A DNA stretch of 43,247 nucleotides. It comes from Candidatus Thiodiazotropha sp. (ex Epidulcina cf. delphinae). GTDB lineage: Bacteria > Pseudomonadota > Gammaproteobacteria > Chromatiales > Chromatiaceae. Both the position numbers and the translations under genes were made by a program. Below the pieces are notes generated by a model, which was not told the origin of the DNA, made no database searches, and was given only the letters and a program-made list of their open reading frames with translations. The stretch lies in assembly GCA_025656455.1 (NCBI GenBank), contig JAHXHS010000042.1, positions 1-43,247 of the forward strand, in the 5' to 3' direction. Of the stretch, positions 24,898 to 33,476 are shown one piece after another; the stretch's first letter is position 1, and each line of letters begins with the position of its first letter.

Positions 24898-25235
24898 GAT
24901 GAGTCCGCTAATGAACGCGAATAAACGCAAATTTGCTATGAGTGATCTCATACCCTGCGGTGTTCACCCAGGCAGGTCACCCCGGAGAAGCGGTGCATCC
25001 ATGCACCGCTTACTGGGCAAAGCCTGGAATCCGGTCAGTCGTCCAACCTGCAGGGGATATGGGTTGAAAAGAGACGCCCGCAACGTGCCTTCAGACCTTG
25101 CAGGCTTGGCGAGTAATAGCTTGTCGCGACCAAAAGCTATCAAGGCAAGGAGGATGGATTATTCCCATTCGCGTCTATTTGCGTTCATTCGCGGACAATC
25201 GACTTTGGATTGAAGCACTGAACCCTGACGATGGA
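24898..25235. repeat. two-armed dispersed repeat, copy B
   Basis: The left arm (24898-24930) and right arm (25170-25235) match the right and left arms of copy A (8475-8665) as reverse complements. The roughly 240-bp centre differs from copy A and includes a perfect hairpin GCGGTGCAT (24990-24998) with ATGCACCGC (25001-25009). No gene is supported inside. The right arm ends just downstream of the CRP-like gene's stop. Confidence 0.65.
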
Positions 25236-25254
25236 CATGATCCACCCGCCCGGC

Positions 25255-25899
25255 TCAGTACCGCGCCGGCAGCTGTTTGTTGATGACGAAGTGATTGTGG
25301 CTGGTGGTGATGTAGCCGCCCTTGACCAGGTCCTTGAAGATACGGCAGACCATCTCCCGGGAGGCGCCGATCCGGTTCGCCAGCTCCTGCTGGGTGACAT
25401 GGCCCTCGATGACCATCTGACCGTCATGCTCCGTGGCCAGGCTCTGCAGCGTCTTGCTGAGCCGGCCGTAGACATCCGAAAGGGCCAGGCTCTTGACCTC
25501 GTCCGTCAGGGTTCGCACCCGATGCACCATATCCTTCAACAGATGAATGGCGATATCGGGATTGCTCTTCAGCACTTGATGAAAGGCCTGTTTGGACATG
25601 ATGGCCATGGTGGATTTTATGGTGGTCATGATCGATGCCGAACGTTTGGAATCATCGATCAGGGAGAGTTCGCCGAAATACTCCCCCGCATCCTGATAGT
25701 TGATAATGGCCTCCTTGCCGTTTTCATCGTTAAGATAGACCTTCACCCTGCCGTTGAGTATGACGTAGAGTGAATCGCTGTTATCCCCTTCGGATAGAAT
25801 GATGGTATTCCTGGGATAGGTTCTGCGAACCATGCGTTGTTCGATCAGCGCAAGGTCGCGCGGATCCATACCTGAAAAGATGGAGACGTTCTCAATCAT
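25255..25899 (-). CDS. CRP/FNR-family transcription regulator, probable cyclic-nucleotide binder
   Basis: This is a 214-residue regulator starting at MIENVSIFSG; a -10-like TATAAT (25909-25914, minus strand) lies just upstream. The cNMP-binding beta-roll (about 10-120) has the phosphate-binding cassette GEYFGELSLIDDSKRSASI, with Gly-Glu-Leu and the Arg-Ser that grip the cyclic phosphate in CRP. On the long helix CRP's adenine-contacting Thr-Ser appears as Thr-Asp (RTLTDEVKSLAL). The C-terminal HTH is QELANRIGASREMVCRIFKD, close to CRP's recognition helix. No N-terminal cysteines for an FNR cluster are seen. It is divergent from a nucleotide cyclase gene 230 bp away, which suggests signal maker and sensor are paired. 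Confidence 0.9.
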   Translation of the reverse strand: MIENVSIFSGMDPRDLALIEQRMVRRTYPRNTIILSEGDNSDSLYVILNGRVKVYLNDENGKEAIINYQDAGEYFGELSLIDDSKRSASIMTTIKSTMAIMSKQAFHQVLKSNPDIAIHLLKDMVHRVRTLTDEVKSLALSDVYGRLSKTLQSLATEHDGQMVIEGHVTQQELANRIGASREMVCRIFKDLVKGGYITTSHNHFVINKQLPARY

Positions 25900-26128
25900 A
25901 ACAGTATTATTATAGACTCGATCTGGAAGCACCCGCAGGGAGTGAACTCTCCTTAAACCCCCTGCCCCAAACCACAGCGTACCCGGAGACCATGAAAAAC
26001 ACTCCTTCTACGATCAACACGGTGTACCCAAGGAGACACTTTAGCAGGAGTTTGACAAAAATACCTGCGAACAAGGTATCGAAACCGGTCGTACATCGCC
26101 ATCCCACGGTTTGCCTGACGGGACCTCC

Positions 26129-28294
26129 ATGATCAGAAAAGAGACAATTGGCTCGCTGGGCGCTGGCTTGATGATCGGCCTCCTTGGGGTGTTGATCAGT
26201 CTCATACCCTACACCGCCGCATGGGAGGAAGGCATCGGCCTGGAGACGCTGTTCAAGCTGCGCGGCCGGCGCACGCCGCCGCAAGAGATCGTGATCGTCT
26301 CCATCAATGGCCAAACGGGCGAACAACTCGGGCTGGGCGAAGAGATACCGGCGTGGCCCCGCACCCTGCATGGCCGATTGATCGATCGTCTGCACGATGC
26401 CGGTGTGGCAGTGATCGTCTTCGACATCTTTTTCAAGAAGCCCCGCGATGCCGAAACGGACAACCTCATGGCCGATGCCATGCGACGCGCCGGCAACGTT
26501 CTGTTGGTGGCCTATCTACAGCAACAACAGATCCTCTCCGGACAACAGACGCTATATGTCGAACGGCTGGCCCTCCCCACCGATAGCCTGGCGCAGGCCG
26601 CGGTCGATGTCGCCCCTTTCGTGTTGCCCAAGGTGCCCGTCAGGGTCAGCCGCTTCTGGACCTTCAACGGCGAGAATGAACTGATATCACTGCCCGCCGC
26701 CGCACTTCAGCGTTTGGCCGACCCGGACGGGACACTGATAAGACAACTGCTGCAGGCCATAGGCGAAGACCTCGCACTCTCCTCAGACGGCAAGGATAGG
26801 CAGAACGCCAACCATTGGCTGCGCGGCGATGCCCAGTTGAGAAAGCGATTGCTCGAGGCGGTAAAGACCGGAAAGACAGGACACCCACCGAATCTCCCGC
26901 CCTTGCAACGGCAACGACTCACCGCCCTGTTGGCCCTCTATGAGAACGAACCCTATCCCTATCTCAATTTCTACGGCCCTCCCGGCAGCATCCCCACCCT
27001 GCCCATCCAGGAGATCCTCTCAGCCACGCCGCAAGCGTTGGAGAAGCTCAAGGGCAAGGTGGTATTCATCGGTTACGCCGGGGCATACCAGCCGAAACAG
27101 AAGGACGGTTTCTACACCGTCTTCTCCCAGCCCAACGGCCTTGATCTGAGCGGCGTCGAAATCGCCGCCACCGCCTTCGCCAATCTGCTGCGGATGGAGA
27201 CCCTGTCGCCCCCCGGCGCGGGCGGACTGATCGCCCTTCTGCTCGGCTATGGTCTGGTTATCACCCTGCTGTTCCGTTATCTGCCCGGGATGCCGGGCAT
27301 CACGACCGGCATCGCGGTTGCCAGCGGTTATTGCTATCTGGTCTATCTCCTGTTCGCCCAGCACAACCTGTGGCTGCCCTGGTTCGTCCCCCTGGCCCTG
27401 CAAACACCCCTGGCCTTGATCCTCAGTCTGATCCGGCACTATCGCCAGATGCGTCTCAGCCGCGAACAGTTGCGCGAACTGTTCGGCTACTACCTGCCCG
27501 GCGATGTCATCGACCGGCTGGCCCAGGGCGACAGCCGACCCATGACCGAGAGCCATTCGGCCTTCGGTGTCTGCCTGGCGTCCGATGCGCAGGGCTACAC
27601 CAAGTTGGCCGAGACCATGGAGCCACAGGCCCTGCAGGCCTTTCTCAATCGCTACTACGAACTCCTCTTCGCCCCGGTCCGGGCGCGTGACGGCGTGGTC
27701 TCCGATGTGGTCGGCGACGCCATGTTGGCGATCTGGCCAGCCATCAGACTGGACCGCTCGCTACAACAGAAGGCCTGCGAAGCCGCCCTGGCGATCGGCG
27801 ACGCGATCCAGGCATCCGACCTTGAACCCAAACTCTTCACCCGCATCGGCCTGCATGCGGGCGAGTTGGTGATGAGTCATGTGGGCGCCATCGATCACTT
27901 CGAATACCGGGCGGTGGGCGACATGGTCAACACCGCCTCGCGGATCGAGAACCTCAACAAACTGCTCGGCACCTCGATCCTCGCCTCGGGGGATTTCGTC
28001 GAGGGTCTGCAGGGGATGCTCACCCGTGAGTTGGGCCGGTTTCTGGTGGCCGGCAAGCAGCGTCCCATCACCCTCTACGAAATCGCCGCGACCCACGAAT
28101 CGGCCACGCCAGAATTGAGAGCGCTGCATGCCGCGTTTGCCGAGGCGCTGGCCGAATGGAAACGGGATGACAGGTCTTCCGCCTGCCAAAAGTTCGAGGC
28201 CATCCTGCGCGACCATCCCGACGATGGGCCGAGCCGCTACTACCTTCAGCAATACAGCGAACGCAGAAGCAACAGAAAAAACCCCCTGGGATAA
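26129..28294 (+). CDS. CHASE2-sensor class III nucleotide cyclase
   Basis: This 721-residue membrane enzyme makes a cyclic nucleotide in response to an extracytoplasmic signal. An N-terminal membrane segment (about 8-30) is followed by a periplasmic CHASE2 domain (about 35-350), three closely packed membrane spans (about 364-438), a linker and the cyclase domain (about 475-640). Metal-binding Asp are present (D486 in ASDAQGYT, D530 in VVGDAML), as are the transition-state residues N601 and R605 (VNTASRIE). The base-selecting positions, Lys and Asp/Thr in adenylate cyclases, are here Asp526 and Arg594, so ATP or GTP preference is uncertain. The C-terminus has a helical, TPR-like stretch. ATG 26129 is preferred to a TTG 18 nt upstream. 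Confidence 0.9.
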   Translation: MIRKETIGSLGAGLMIGLLGVLISLIPYTAAWEEGIGLETLFKLRGRRTPPQEIVIVSINGQTGEQLGLGEEIPAWPRTLHGRLIDRLHDAGVAVIVFDIFFKKPRDAETDNLMADAMRRAGNVLLVAYLQQQQILSGQQTLYVERLALPTDSLAQAAVDVAPFVLPKVPVRVSRFWTFNGENELISLPAAALQRLADPDGTLIRQLLQAIGEDLALSSDGKDRQNANHWLRGDAQLRKRLLEAVKTGKTGHPPNLPPLQRQRLTALLALYENEPYPYLNFYGPPGSIPTLPIQEILSATPQALEKLKGKVVFIGYAGAYQPKQKDGFYTVFSQPNGLDLSGVEIAATAFANLLRMETLSPPGAGGLIALLLGYGLVITLLFRYLPGMPGITTGIAVASGYCYLVYLLFAQHNLWLPWFVPLALQTPLALILSLIRHYRQMRLSREQLRELFGYYLPGDVIDRLAQGDSRPMTESHSAFGVCLASDAQGYTKLAETMEPQALQAFLNRYYELLFAPVRARDGVVSDVVGDAMLAIWPAIRLDRSLQQKACEAALAIGDAIQASDLEPKLFTRIGLHAGELVMSHVGAIDHFEYRAVGDMVNTASRIENLNKLLGTSILASGDFVEGLQGMLTRELGRFLVAGKQRPITLYEIAATHESATPELRALHAAFAEALAEWKRDDRSSACQKFEAILRDHPDDGPSRYYLQQYSERRSNRKNPLG

Positions 28295-28460
28295 GGGTCA
28301 AAAAATTGAACACCCAACTACAAACAAGGCCCAACTGCTTGTAGATAAAGGAAAAATGTGTTACTGATGTTGTGTGAAATGAAATAAACGCCTAAACTGG
28401 TGCAGATAACGATAATATCGGCCGACTCAGACCGGCCGGCACACAACATTGGTAACCGCG

Positions 28461-31400
28461 ATGATTGCCAAACGACTTATTGGTACAAAATTCAGCCTGT
28501 GGTCTTGCCTCTGGCTACTCTGTTGGGGATTCATCGATGGCGTTGCCGCCGGGGAATGCACGGAGCCTGTCGCCCAGGCGGTCTCCATCCAGGGTCAGGT
28601 GGAGGTTCGCGCCGCGGATGCCGAACCGTGGAAGCGTGTCCAGCGGGATGACGGATTTTGTCCCGGCGACCGGTTACGCGTCAGCGCCAACAGCCGGGCC
28701 GGGCTCTACCTGAATAACGGCAGTTTCCTGCGCCTGAGCGAACAGAGCAGCGTCACCTTCAGCGCCCCCGCCGAAGACGGTTCCACCTGGCTCGACCTGC
28801 TGCAAGGCATCGCCCATTTCATCAGCCGGATCAGGCACTCGTTCCAGGTCAACACACCCTATGTCAACGCCTCCATCGAAGGCACCGAATTCACTGTCCG
28901 GGCAGAACAGGGCCGCGCCAGTGTCATCGTCATGGAGGGACAGGTACGGGCTCACAATGAGCAGGGCGATACCCTGCTGAGCGGCGGCCAGATGGCGGAA
29001 GCGCTCGAGGGACAGGCCCCCGTCGTCAAAACGGTGGTCGATCCCAGGAATGCGGTCCAGTGGGCGCTCTACTATCCCCCGGTAATCGACTTCGCCAGTA
29101 AAACGGACACCAAGGATGAGAGCCAAGCCAACAAGCGCCTGCGCCGCTCCTTAGCAGCCTACCGGCAGGGTGACCTGGCCGGCGTTTTCTCCGCACTGGA
29201 GGATGCATCCGGCATCCTGGACACCTCGCTTCTGACCTATCGATCCTCCCTCAAGCTGATGGTCGGGCGTGTCGATGCGGCGCGCGCCGATATCGAACAA
29301 GCCCTGCAATCCGATCCCCAGGACGCCAATGCCCTGGCGCTGATGTCGATCATCGCAACCGTGCAGAACGACACCCAGGCATCGATGGCGTATGCCGAAC
29401 GGGCGGTGAAGGCCAATCCGCGGGCGGCCTCGCCGCACATCGCCCTCTCTTATGCCAGACAGGCCCGTTTCGAACTGGCGCAGGCCCTGGAGGCGGCGCG
29501 ACAGGCCACCCTCGTCGAAGCGGACAACCCCCTCGCCTGGTCGCGCCTGTCGCAACTCCAACTCATGTTCCGCAACATGCAGGCAGCGACGGACGCCGCC
29601 CAGCGGGCGGTGGAGATAGAACCCGATATCGCCCTTACCCAAACGACTCTCGGCTTCGCCCACCTGATCCGCCTCGACCTCTCCGCCGCCCAAAGCGCCT
29701 TCACGCAGGCCGCATCCCTGGACCAGGCAGCGCCGATGCCGAGACTCGGCCACGGCCTGGTCCTGATCCGCCAAGGCGAACTGGCCCAGGGTCGCCAATT
29801 GCTGGAGACCGCCGCCAACCTCGATCCCGGCAATGCCCTGATACGCAGCTACCTGGGCAAGGCCTACTACGAAGAGAAGAGAGACCAGCAGGCCGCCGCC
29901 CAGTTCCGATTGGCCAAGCAACTCGATGAACAGGACCCCACCGCCTGGTTCTACGACGCCATCCTCAAACAGACCGAAAACCGCCCGTTGCAGGCATTGG
30001 CCGATCTGCAGAACGCCATCGCCCTCAACGACAACCGCGCGGTCTACCGATCCCGTCTCCTGTTGGATGAGGACCAAGCCGCGCGCAACGCCAGCCTGGC
30101 GCGCATCTACGACGACCTGGGGTTTCGTCGCCTGGCGCTCAAGGAGAGTTGGAAATCGCTGAGCGCCAATCCCGGCAACGCCTCGGCCCATCGTTTCCTG
30201 TCAGACTCCTACGCCGGGGTGCCCCGGCACGAGATGGCCCGGGTCAGCGAACTGCTGCAGGCGCAGCTGCTGCAGCCGGAGATCGTCTCGCCCGTCAGTC
30301 CCAGCGCCAGTGAGGCAAGTCTGCTGGCCTTCGAGGGCAGCGGACCCTCCGTTGCCGGTTTCAACGAATACAATCCCCTGTTCAACCGTCAGCGTCTCGC
30401 CTTTCTCGCCAGCGGCGTCACCGGCAGCAACAACACCCGGGGCGGAGAGATCACAGCCGGCGCATTCTTCAACCGGGGGATGTTGAGCATCGGCCATTTC
30501 ACCGAGAACAGCGACGGTTTTCGTGAAAACAATGACAGCGATCAGACCATCAATAATCTTTTTGGGCAATATCGTATTAGTTCGAATCTGAGTGTGCAGG
30601 GTGAGGTCAGGCATCGGGAGGGGGAGTTTGGGGATTTGGCGTTGCGTTTTGATCCGGAGAATTTTTCAACATTGAAGCGTAGGATGATTGACTCGGATAG
30701 TTATAGGCTTGGTTTTAATTATTCGCCTGATTTACGCAATACTTTTATTGTTTCAGCGATTTCCCAGGATCTAACGGATGAAGACCGCCAAGGCAGCCTA
30801 TCCGTGGAAGTTGTAGCTGACGGCTCGCAATATGAAGGACAATATATCTATCAGGGTGAAAGACTAGAGTTGGTAGCCGGTCTAGGCTATGCGGATTCAG
30901 AACTAACGATCAACAATAGTTTCAACCTTTTTGGCAGAACCATCACTGCACCACCCAGCGAAAGTGATATTAGTCAAAAATCTGCCTACACCTACTTACA
31001 TCTCCCCTGGTCGAGTGGTTTGAGCATTCTGGGCTTCGATTATACCGACGTCGAGGACAGCAAGCTCATCGATGACAATCAAATCAGCCCAAAGATCGGA
31101 TTGTTCTGGGACATATCCGATACTTCGACAATTCGACTTGCAGCATTCAGAACCTTGCGGACTGCGAACATCTACAGCCAATCAATTGCACCGACGCAAG
31201 TCGCTGGATTCAATCAGATATTCGACGATTTACTGGGAACCAAAGCATGGCGTTATGGGATTGCTCTGGATAGCCAAGTTGGCTCACGCCTATTTGGAGG
31301 TATTGAACTTACTCGGAGAACAGTGACTGAATTTGTCGAATCATCCTCTCTTCCCGAAGAAGACCATAAGGAACAACATCACGAGGCTTATCTCGATTGG

Positions 31401-31826
31401 TCTTTGGCCAACAACTATGCGTTGAGCGGCCGCTATATTTATGATGATTTCGAGCGTGAATACGCCGAAGGTGAGGCTAATGCCGACAGGCCTGCGAAAA
31501 TGAATACACAGTCACTGTCACTGCAGATCCAATATCATCATCCGCTTGGATTCTATGCGAATCTTGAGGCCGCACACATCTCACAGGAAATCGCCAGCAT
31601 ATTGCCAACTACCGGCACAGATGAGGAAAGTGATAGATTTTGGATAAGTAATGCCGCGCTCGGTATGCGCATGCCCAATAGATGGGGAATCATAGAGTTG
31701 CAGGTTCGCAATCTATTCGATCGTGAATTCAACTACCAAAGCATCCATCCTGGAACCGGCACACCGCTAACATCACCTTACTACCCGGAACGCTCTTTTC
31801 TCCTGCATGCCCAGATATGGCTTTAA
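28461..31826 (+). CDS. FecR-TPR-outer membrane beta-barrel fusion protein, copy 1
   Basis: This is an exported protein of 1121 residues with an unusual order. Signal peptide 1-32 (ends GVAA|GE). FecR domain about 40-185, with the conserved HFISRIRHSFQVNTPYVNA and SIEGTEFTVR segments. TPR array about 215-600, with typical A-x-x-x-L/A-x-x-D-P repeats. Linker with GFNEYNPLFNRQ. Then a roughly 480-residue beta-barrel resembling the barrel of TonB-dependent receptors but with no plug or TonB box. The last strands read PNRWGIIELQVRNLFDREFN and YPERSFLLHAQIWL. No clear Shine-Dalgarno precedes ATG 28461; a TTG 12 nt upstream is an alternative. By analogy with PgaA/BcsC (TPR plus barrel) it may export or secrete a substrate; this is inference. 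DNA after about 30,550 is visibly more AT-rich. Confidence 0.8.
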   Translation: MIAKRLIGTKFSLWSCLWLLCWGFIDGVAAGECTEPVAQAVSIQGQVEVRAADAEPWKRVQRDDGFCPGDRLRVSANSRAGLYLNNGSFLRLSEQSSVTFSAPAEDGSTWLDLLQGIAHFISRIRHSFQVNTPYVNASIEGTEFTVRAEQGRASVIVMEGQVRAHNEQGDTLLSGGQMAEALEGQAPVVKTVVDPRNAVQWALYYPPVIDFASKTDTKDESQANKRLRRSLAAYRQGDLAGVFSALEDASGILDTSLLTYRSSLKLMVGRVDAARADIEQALQSDPQDANALALMSIIATVQNDTQASMAYAERAVKANPRAASPHIALSYARQARFELAQALEAARQATLVEADNPLAWSRLSQLQLMFRNMQAATDAAQRAVEIEPDIALTQTTLGFAHLIRLDLSAAQSAFTQAASLDQAAPMPRLGHGLVLIRQGELAQGRQLLETAANLDPGNALIRSYLGKAYYEEKRDQQAAAQFRLAKQLDEQDPTAWFYDAILKQTENRPLQALADLQNAIALNDNRAVYRSRLLLDEDQAARNASLARIYDDLGFRRLALKESWKSLSANPGNASAHRFLSDSYAGVPRHEMARVSELLQAQLLQPEIVSPVSPSASEASLLAFEGSGPSVAGFNEYNPLFNRQRLAFLASGVTGSNNTRGGEITAGAFFNRGMLSIGHFTENSDGFRENNDSDQTINNLFGQYRISSNLSVQGEVRHREGEFGDLALRFDPENFSTLKRRMIDSDSYRLGFNYSPDLRNTFIVSAISQDLTDEDRQGSLSVEVVADGSQYEGQYIYQGERLELVAGLGYADSELTINNSFNLFGRTITAPPSESDISQKSAYTYLHLPWSSGLSILGFDYTDVEDSKLIDDNQISPKIGLFWDISDTSTIRLAAFRTLRTANIYSQSIAPTQVAGFNQIFDDLLGTKAWRYGIALDSQVGSRLFGGIELTRRTVTEFVESSSLPEEDHKEQHHEAYLDWSLANNYALSGRYIYDDFEREYAEGEANADRPAKMNTQSLSLQIQYHHPLGFYANLEAAHISQEIASILPTTGTDEESDRFWISNAALGMRMPNRWGIIELQVRNLFDREFNYQSIHPGTGTPLTSPYYPERSFLLHAQIWL

Positions 31827-32010
31827 TGAAAATAACAGCAGATCGATTATCCAGAATGAAACGAGGGGTTGCACAAGGGAAATACCGTGACTCACTACTC
31901 ACTACCCACTACAACAACAATCCGCCAGTGGCCTTACCGGATTATGGAATAGTGATACTGAGCCATTTGACCCCTCAACTTACAATCACTACACCTTTGG
32001 AGAAAACAAC

Positions 32011-32391
32011 ATGAAGTACACAAAAAGCTTAATATTAGCCGTATGCATTTCGGTGCTGATGCTATCAGGTTGCACGCATTATCAGACCACAAAAATACTT
32101 AAACAAGACCAAGCACAAATCGCTATCACACTAAACAAAGGCTATAAGACTACCGTTATTGCCGCAAATGATGGCAAACGCATTGAGCCCTGTATAGTTG
32201 AAAACAAAAGACAAAAAGCCGATTCTTCAACCCTGAAGACCTGTGAGCCGGACCTGGATACTGGCAAAGGAAAAATTCTCTTCGAGGAAACCTATAAAGT
32301 CACGGTGAGAGAGGGATCGGTCTGCGTTAGTCTATGGGCTGGCCCTTACAGATTCGATTTCTGTGATCCGCCCTACGATCTAGGTTTCTAA
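32011..32391 (+). CDS. small predicted lipoprotein following FecR-TPR-barrel copy 1
   Basis: This is an unrecognised 126-residue product. The signal sequence ends in a lipobox (LMLSGC, Cys about 21), so a lipid-anchored periplasmic protein is expected. Four further cysteines lie in the mature part (PCIVENK, KTCEPD, SVCVSL, DFCDPP), consistent with two disulfides, and the chain ends CDPPYDLGF. GGAG (31999-32002) stands 8 nt before the ATG. It is 184 nt downstream of the giant gene and probably cotranscribed with it. The second giant gene is also followed by a small gene whose product ends in a VDPP segment. Confidence 0.7.
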   Translation: MKYTKSLILAVCISVLMLSGCTHYQTTKILKQDQAQIAITLNKGYKTTVIAANDGKRIEPCIVENKRQKADSSTLKTCEPDLDTGKGKILFEETYKVTVREGSVCVSLWAGPYRFDFCDPPYDLGF

Positions 32392-32403
32392 AGAATAGCT
32401 CGG

Positions 32404-32581
32404 GCACCCACTCAAACACCACCACGGTTATGTGGGTGGCAATATTTTCGGTGGGGGATACTGACCCACCCTCGCGGTGAACGGATGCAATGGCATCATT
32501 CGCATCATTTTTATTGCCTCGCACAAAGGGTTTTACGTTATCGTGCTGGGCGGGAATCAACTTCACCCACCTCAACAGCAA
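32404..32581 (-). mobile_element. IS110-type transposase remnant with flanking element fragment
   Basis: On the minus strand, 32581-32471 translates as LLRWVKLIPAQHDNVKPFVR followed by GNKNDANDAIA. This is the conserved VKPFV-x-GNKNDANDA stretch of IS110-family DEDD transposases (the D is catalytic). Nothing before or after it continues the protein, so it is a fragment. Next to it, 32404-32463 holds a shortened version of the 33477-33643 element (start ACCCACTCAAA, end ggcaatattttcggtgggg). Confidence 0.65.
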
Positions 32582-32636
32582 CTGTTACGCAAAAGAATAA
32601 CTTGTAACCTGTAACGTAACAGGTTACACTCATGCC

Positions 32637-33157
32637 ATGATCCTGAGTTTCAAACACAAAGGGCTCGAGCGGTTTTTCGAAAGTGGAAGCAAGTCCGGCA
32701 TTCAACCGAATCATGCTGCGAGATTGCAGCTCATTCCCGGCCGGCTGAACGCATCCGTGACGCCTGAAGATATGGATCTGCCTGGGCTGTTTTTGCATCC
32801 CTTAACGGGAAACCGCAAAGGCGCGTGGTCGGTGCGAGTCAGTGGCAATTGGCGAGTCACCTTCAACCTAAAAACCGCAGTTGGACGGGATGAAGTGTGC
32901 GCTTGCGGGGGTGCAGGGCAAGGCGCAACGACGCGGAATAGTCATTCTATTCCAAGGAGTTGCAACGCAGCCATGCGCCCCCGCAAGCGTGCAATTCACC
33001 CCGTAGCGTGGTTCACCCAGCAGGTGAATAGGTAAATCGAAGTCCATAGTTTGCATATCAGTAGGTTAGTATCATGATGGAGTGGTCAACTGCGGTTTTT
33101 AGGTTCAAGTTCACCGGCCCGCATGCCGAGGTTGTCGATTATGAAGATTACCATTGA
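32637..33157 (+). pseudogene. higB: higB toxin gene split by an inserted element
   Basis: HigB is a RelE-fold mRNA interferase. The 5' part (32637-32866) reads MILSFKHKGLERFFESGSKS, then ... EDMDLPGLFLHPLTGNRKGA ... WSVRVSGNWRVTF, and the 3' part (from 33109) reads KFTGPHAEVVDYEDYH and stops at TGA 33155-33157. Removing 237 bp (32867-33103) plus one TTCAA copy restores a single 92-codon frame with VTFKFTG across the join, the normal HigB length. As it stands, translation runs from higB into the element and ends after 132 codons without the VVDYEDYH end, so the toxin is probably inactive. higA follows intact. Confidence 0.9.
32867..33103. mobile_element. 237-bp MITE-like element inserted in higB
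   Basis: The terminal inverted repeats are perfect over 17 bp: CCTAAAAACCGCAGTTG (32867-32883) and its complement (33087-33103). TTCAA occurs immediately on both sides (32862-32866 and 33104-33108), a 5-bp target duplication. Inside, a long imperfect stem runs from 32885 to about 33003 (core cgcttgcggggg with cccccgcaagcg; apical GGAATAG with CTATTCC), and a small hairpin lies at 33012-33028 (TTCACC with GGTGAA). It shares CAGGGCAAGGCGCA (32914-32927) with the element at 19847. No transposase is encoded. Confidence 0.92.
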
Positions 33158-33166
33158 GGCTTTGCC

Positions 33167-33454
33167 ATGCTGATGCATAACCCTCCACATCCGGGCGCAA
33201 TCATAAAAGAGCTGTGTATCGAGCCCCTCGGGCTTTCAGTCACTGAAGCGGCAAGGGCTCTTGGCGTCAGTCGTAAAACGCTATCGAGTATTCTTAATGG
33301 CAAGGCAGGCGTCAGCCCCGAAATGGCCGTTCGGTTATCCATAGCGTTTAACACCTCTTCCGAAAGCTGGTTGAATCAACAAACACAATATGATCTCTGG
33401 AAGGCAGAGAAACATCGTGACGAACTGAATGTTAAACGCCTGTCTGCGGCGTGA
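33167..33454 (+). CDS. higA: HigA-family antitoxin
   Basis: This is a 95-residue XRE-family DNA-binding antitoxin that would neutralise HigB and repress the locus. The N-terminus MHNPPHPGAIIKELCIEPLG is the HigA hallmark. The helix-turn-helix lies in LSVTEAARALGVSRKTLSSI (about 25-45), followed by NGKAGVSPEMAVRLSIAFNT and SSESWLNQQTQYDLW. It starts 9 nt after the split higB stop; ATG 33167 or 33173 are both possible. With its toxin broken it is probably an orphan, kept for now as a repressor or simply not yet decayed. Confidence 0.93.
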   Translation: MLMHNPPHPGAIIKELCIEPLGLSVTEAARALGVSRKTLSSILNGKAGVSPEMAVRLSIAFNTSSESWLNQQTQYDLWKAEKHRDELNVKRLSAA

Positions 33455-33476
33455 ATCAGATAACGAAGAATAATCT

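Noticed and set aside
28400..28651. Overlapping ORF at the 5' end of giant gene 1, with a matching one at giant gene 2 (33931-34167)
   Set aside because: Similarity between the two is explained by the near-identical DNA of the signal-peptide region read in another frame. The good GGAG-ATG at 33931 is in the wrong frame and would need a frameshift that nothing else supports.
32637..33035. 132-residue HigB-like protein as a real fusion
   Set aside because: Residues after VTFN come from the inserted element; the natural HigB end is found intact beyond the element.
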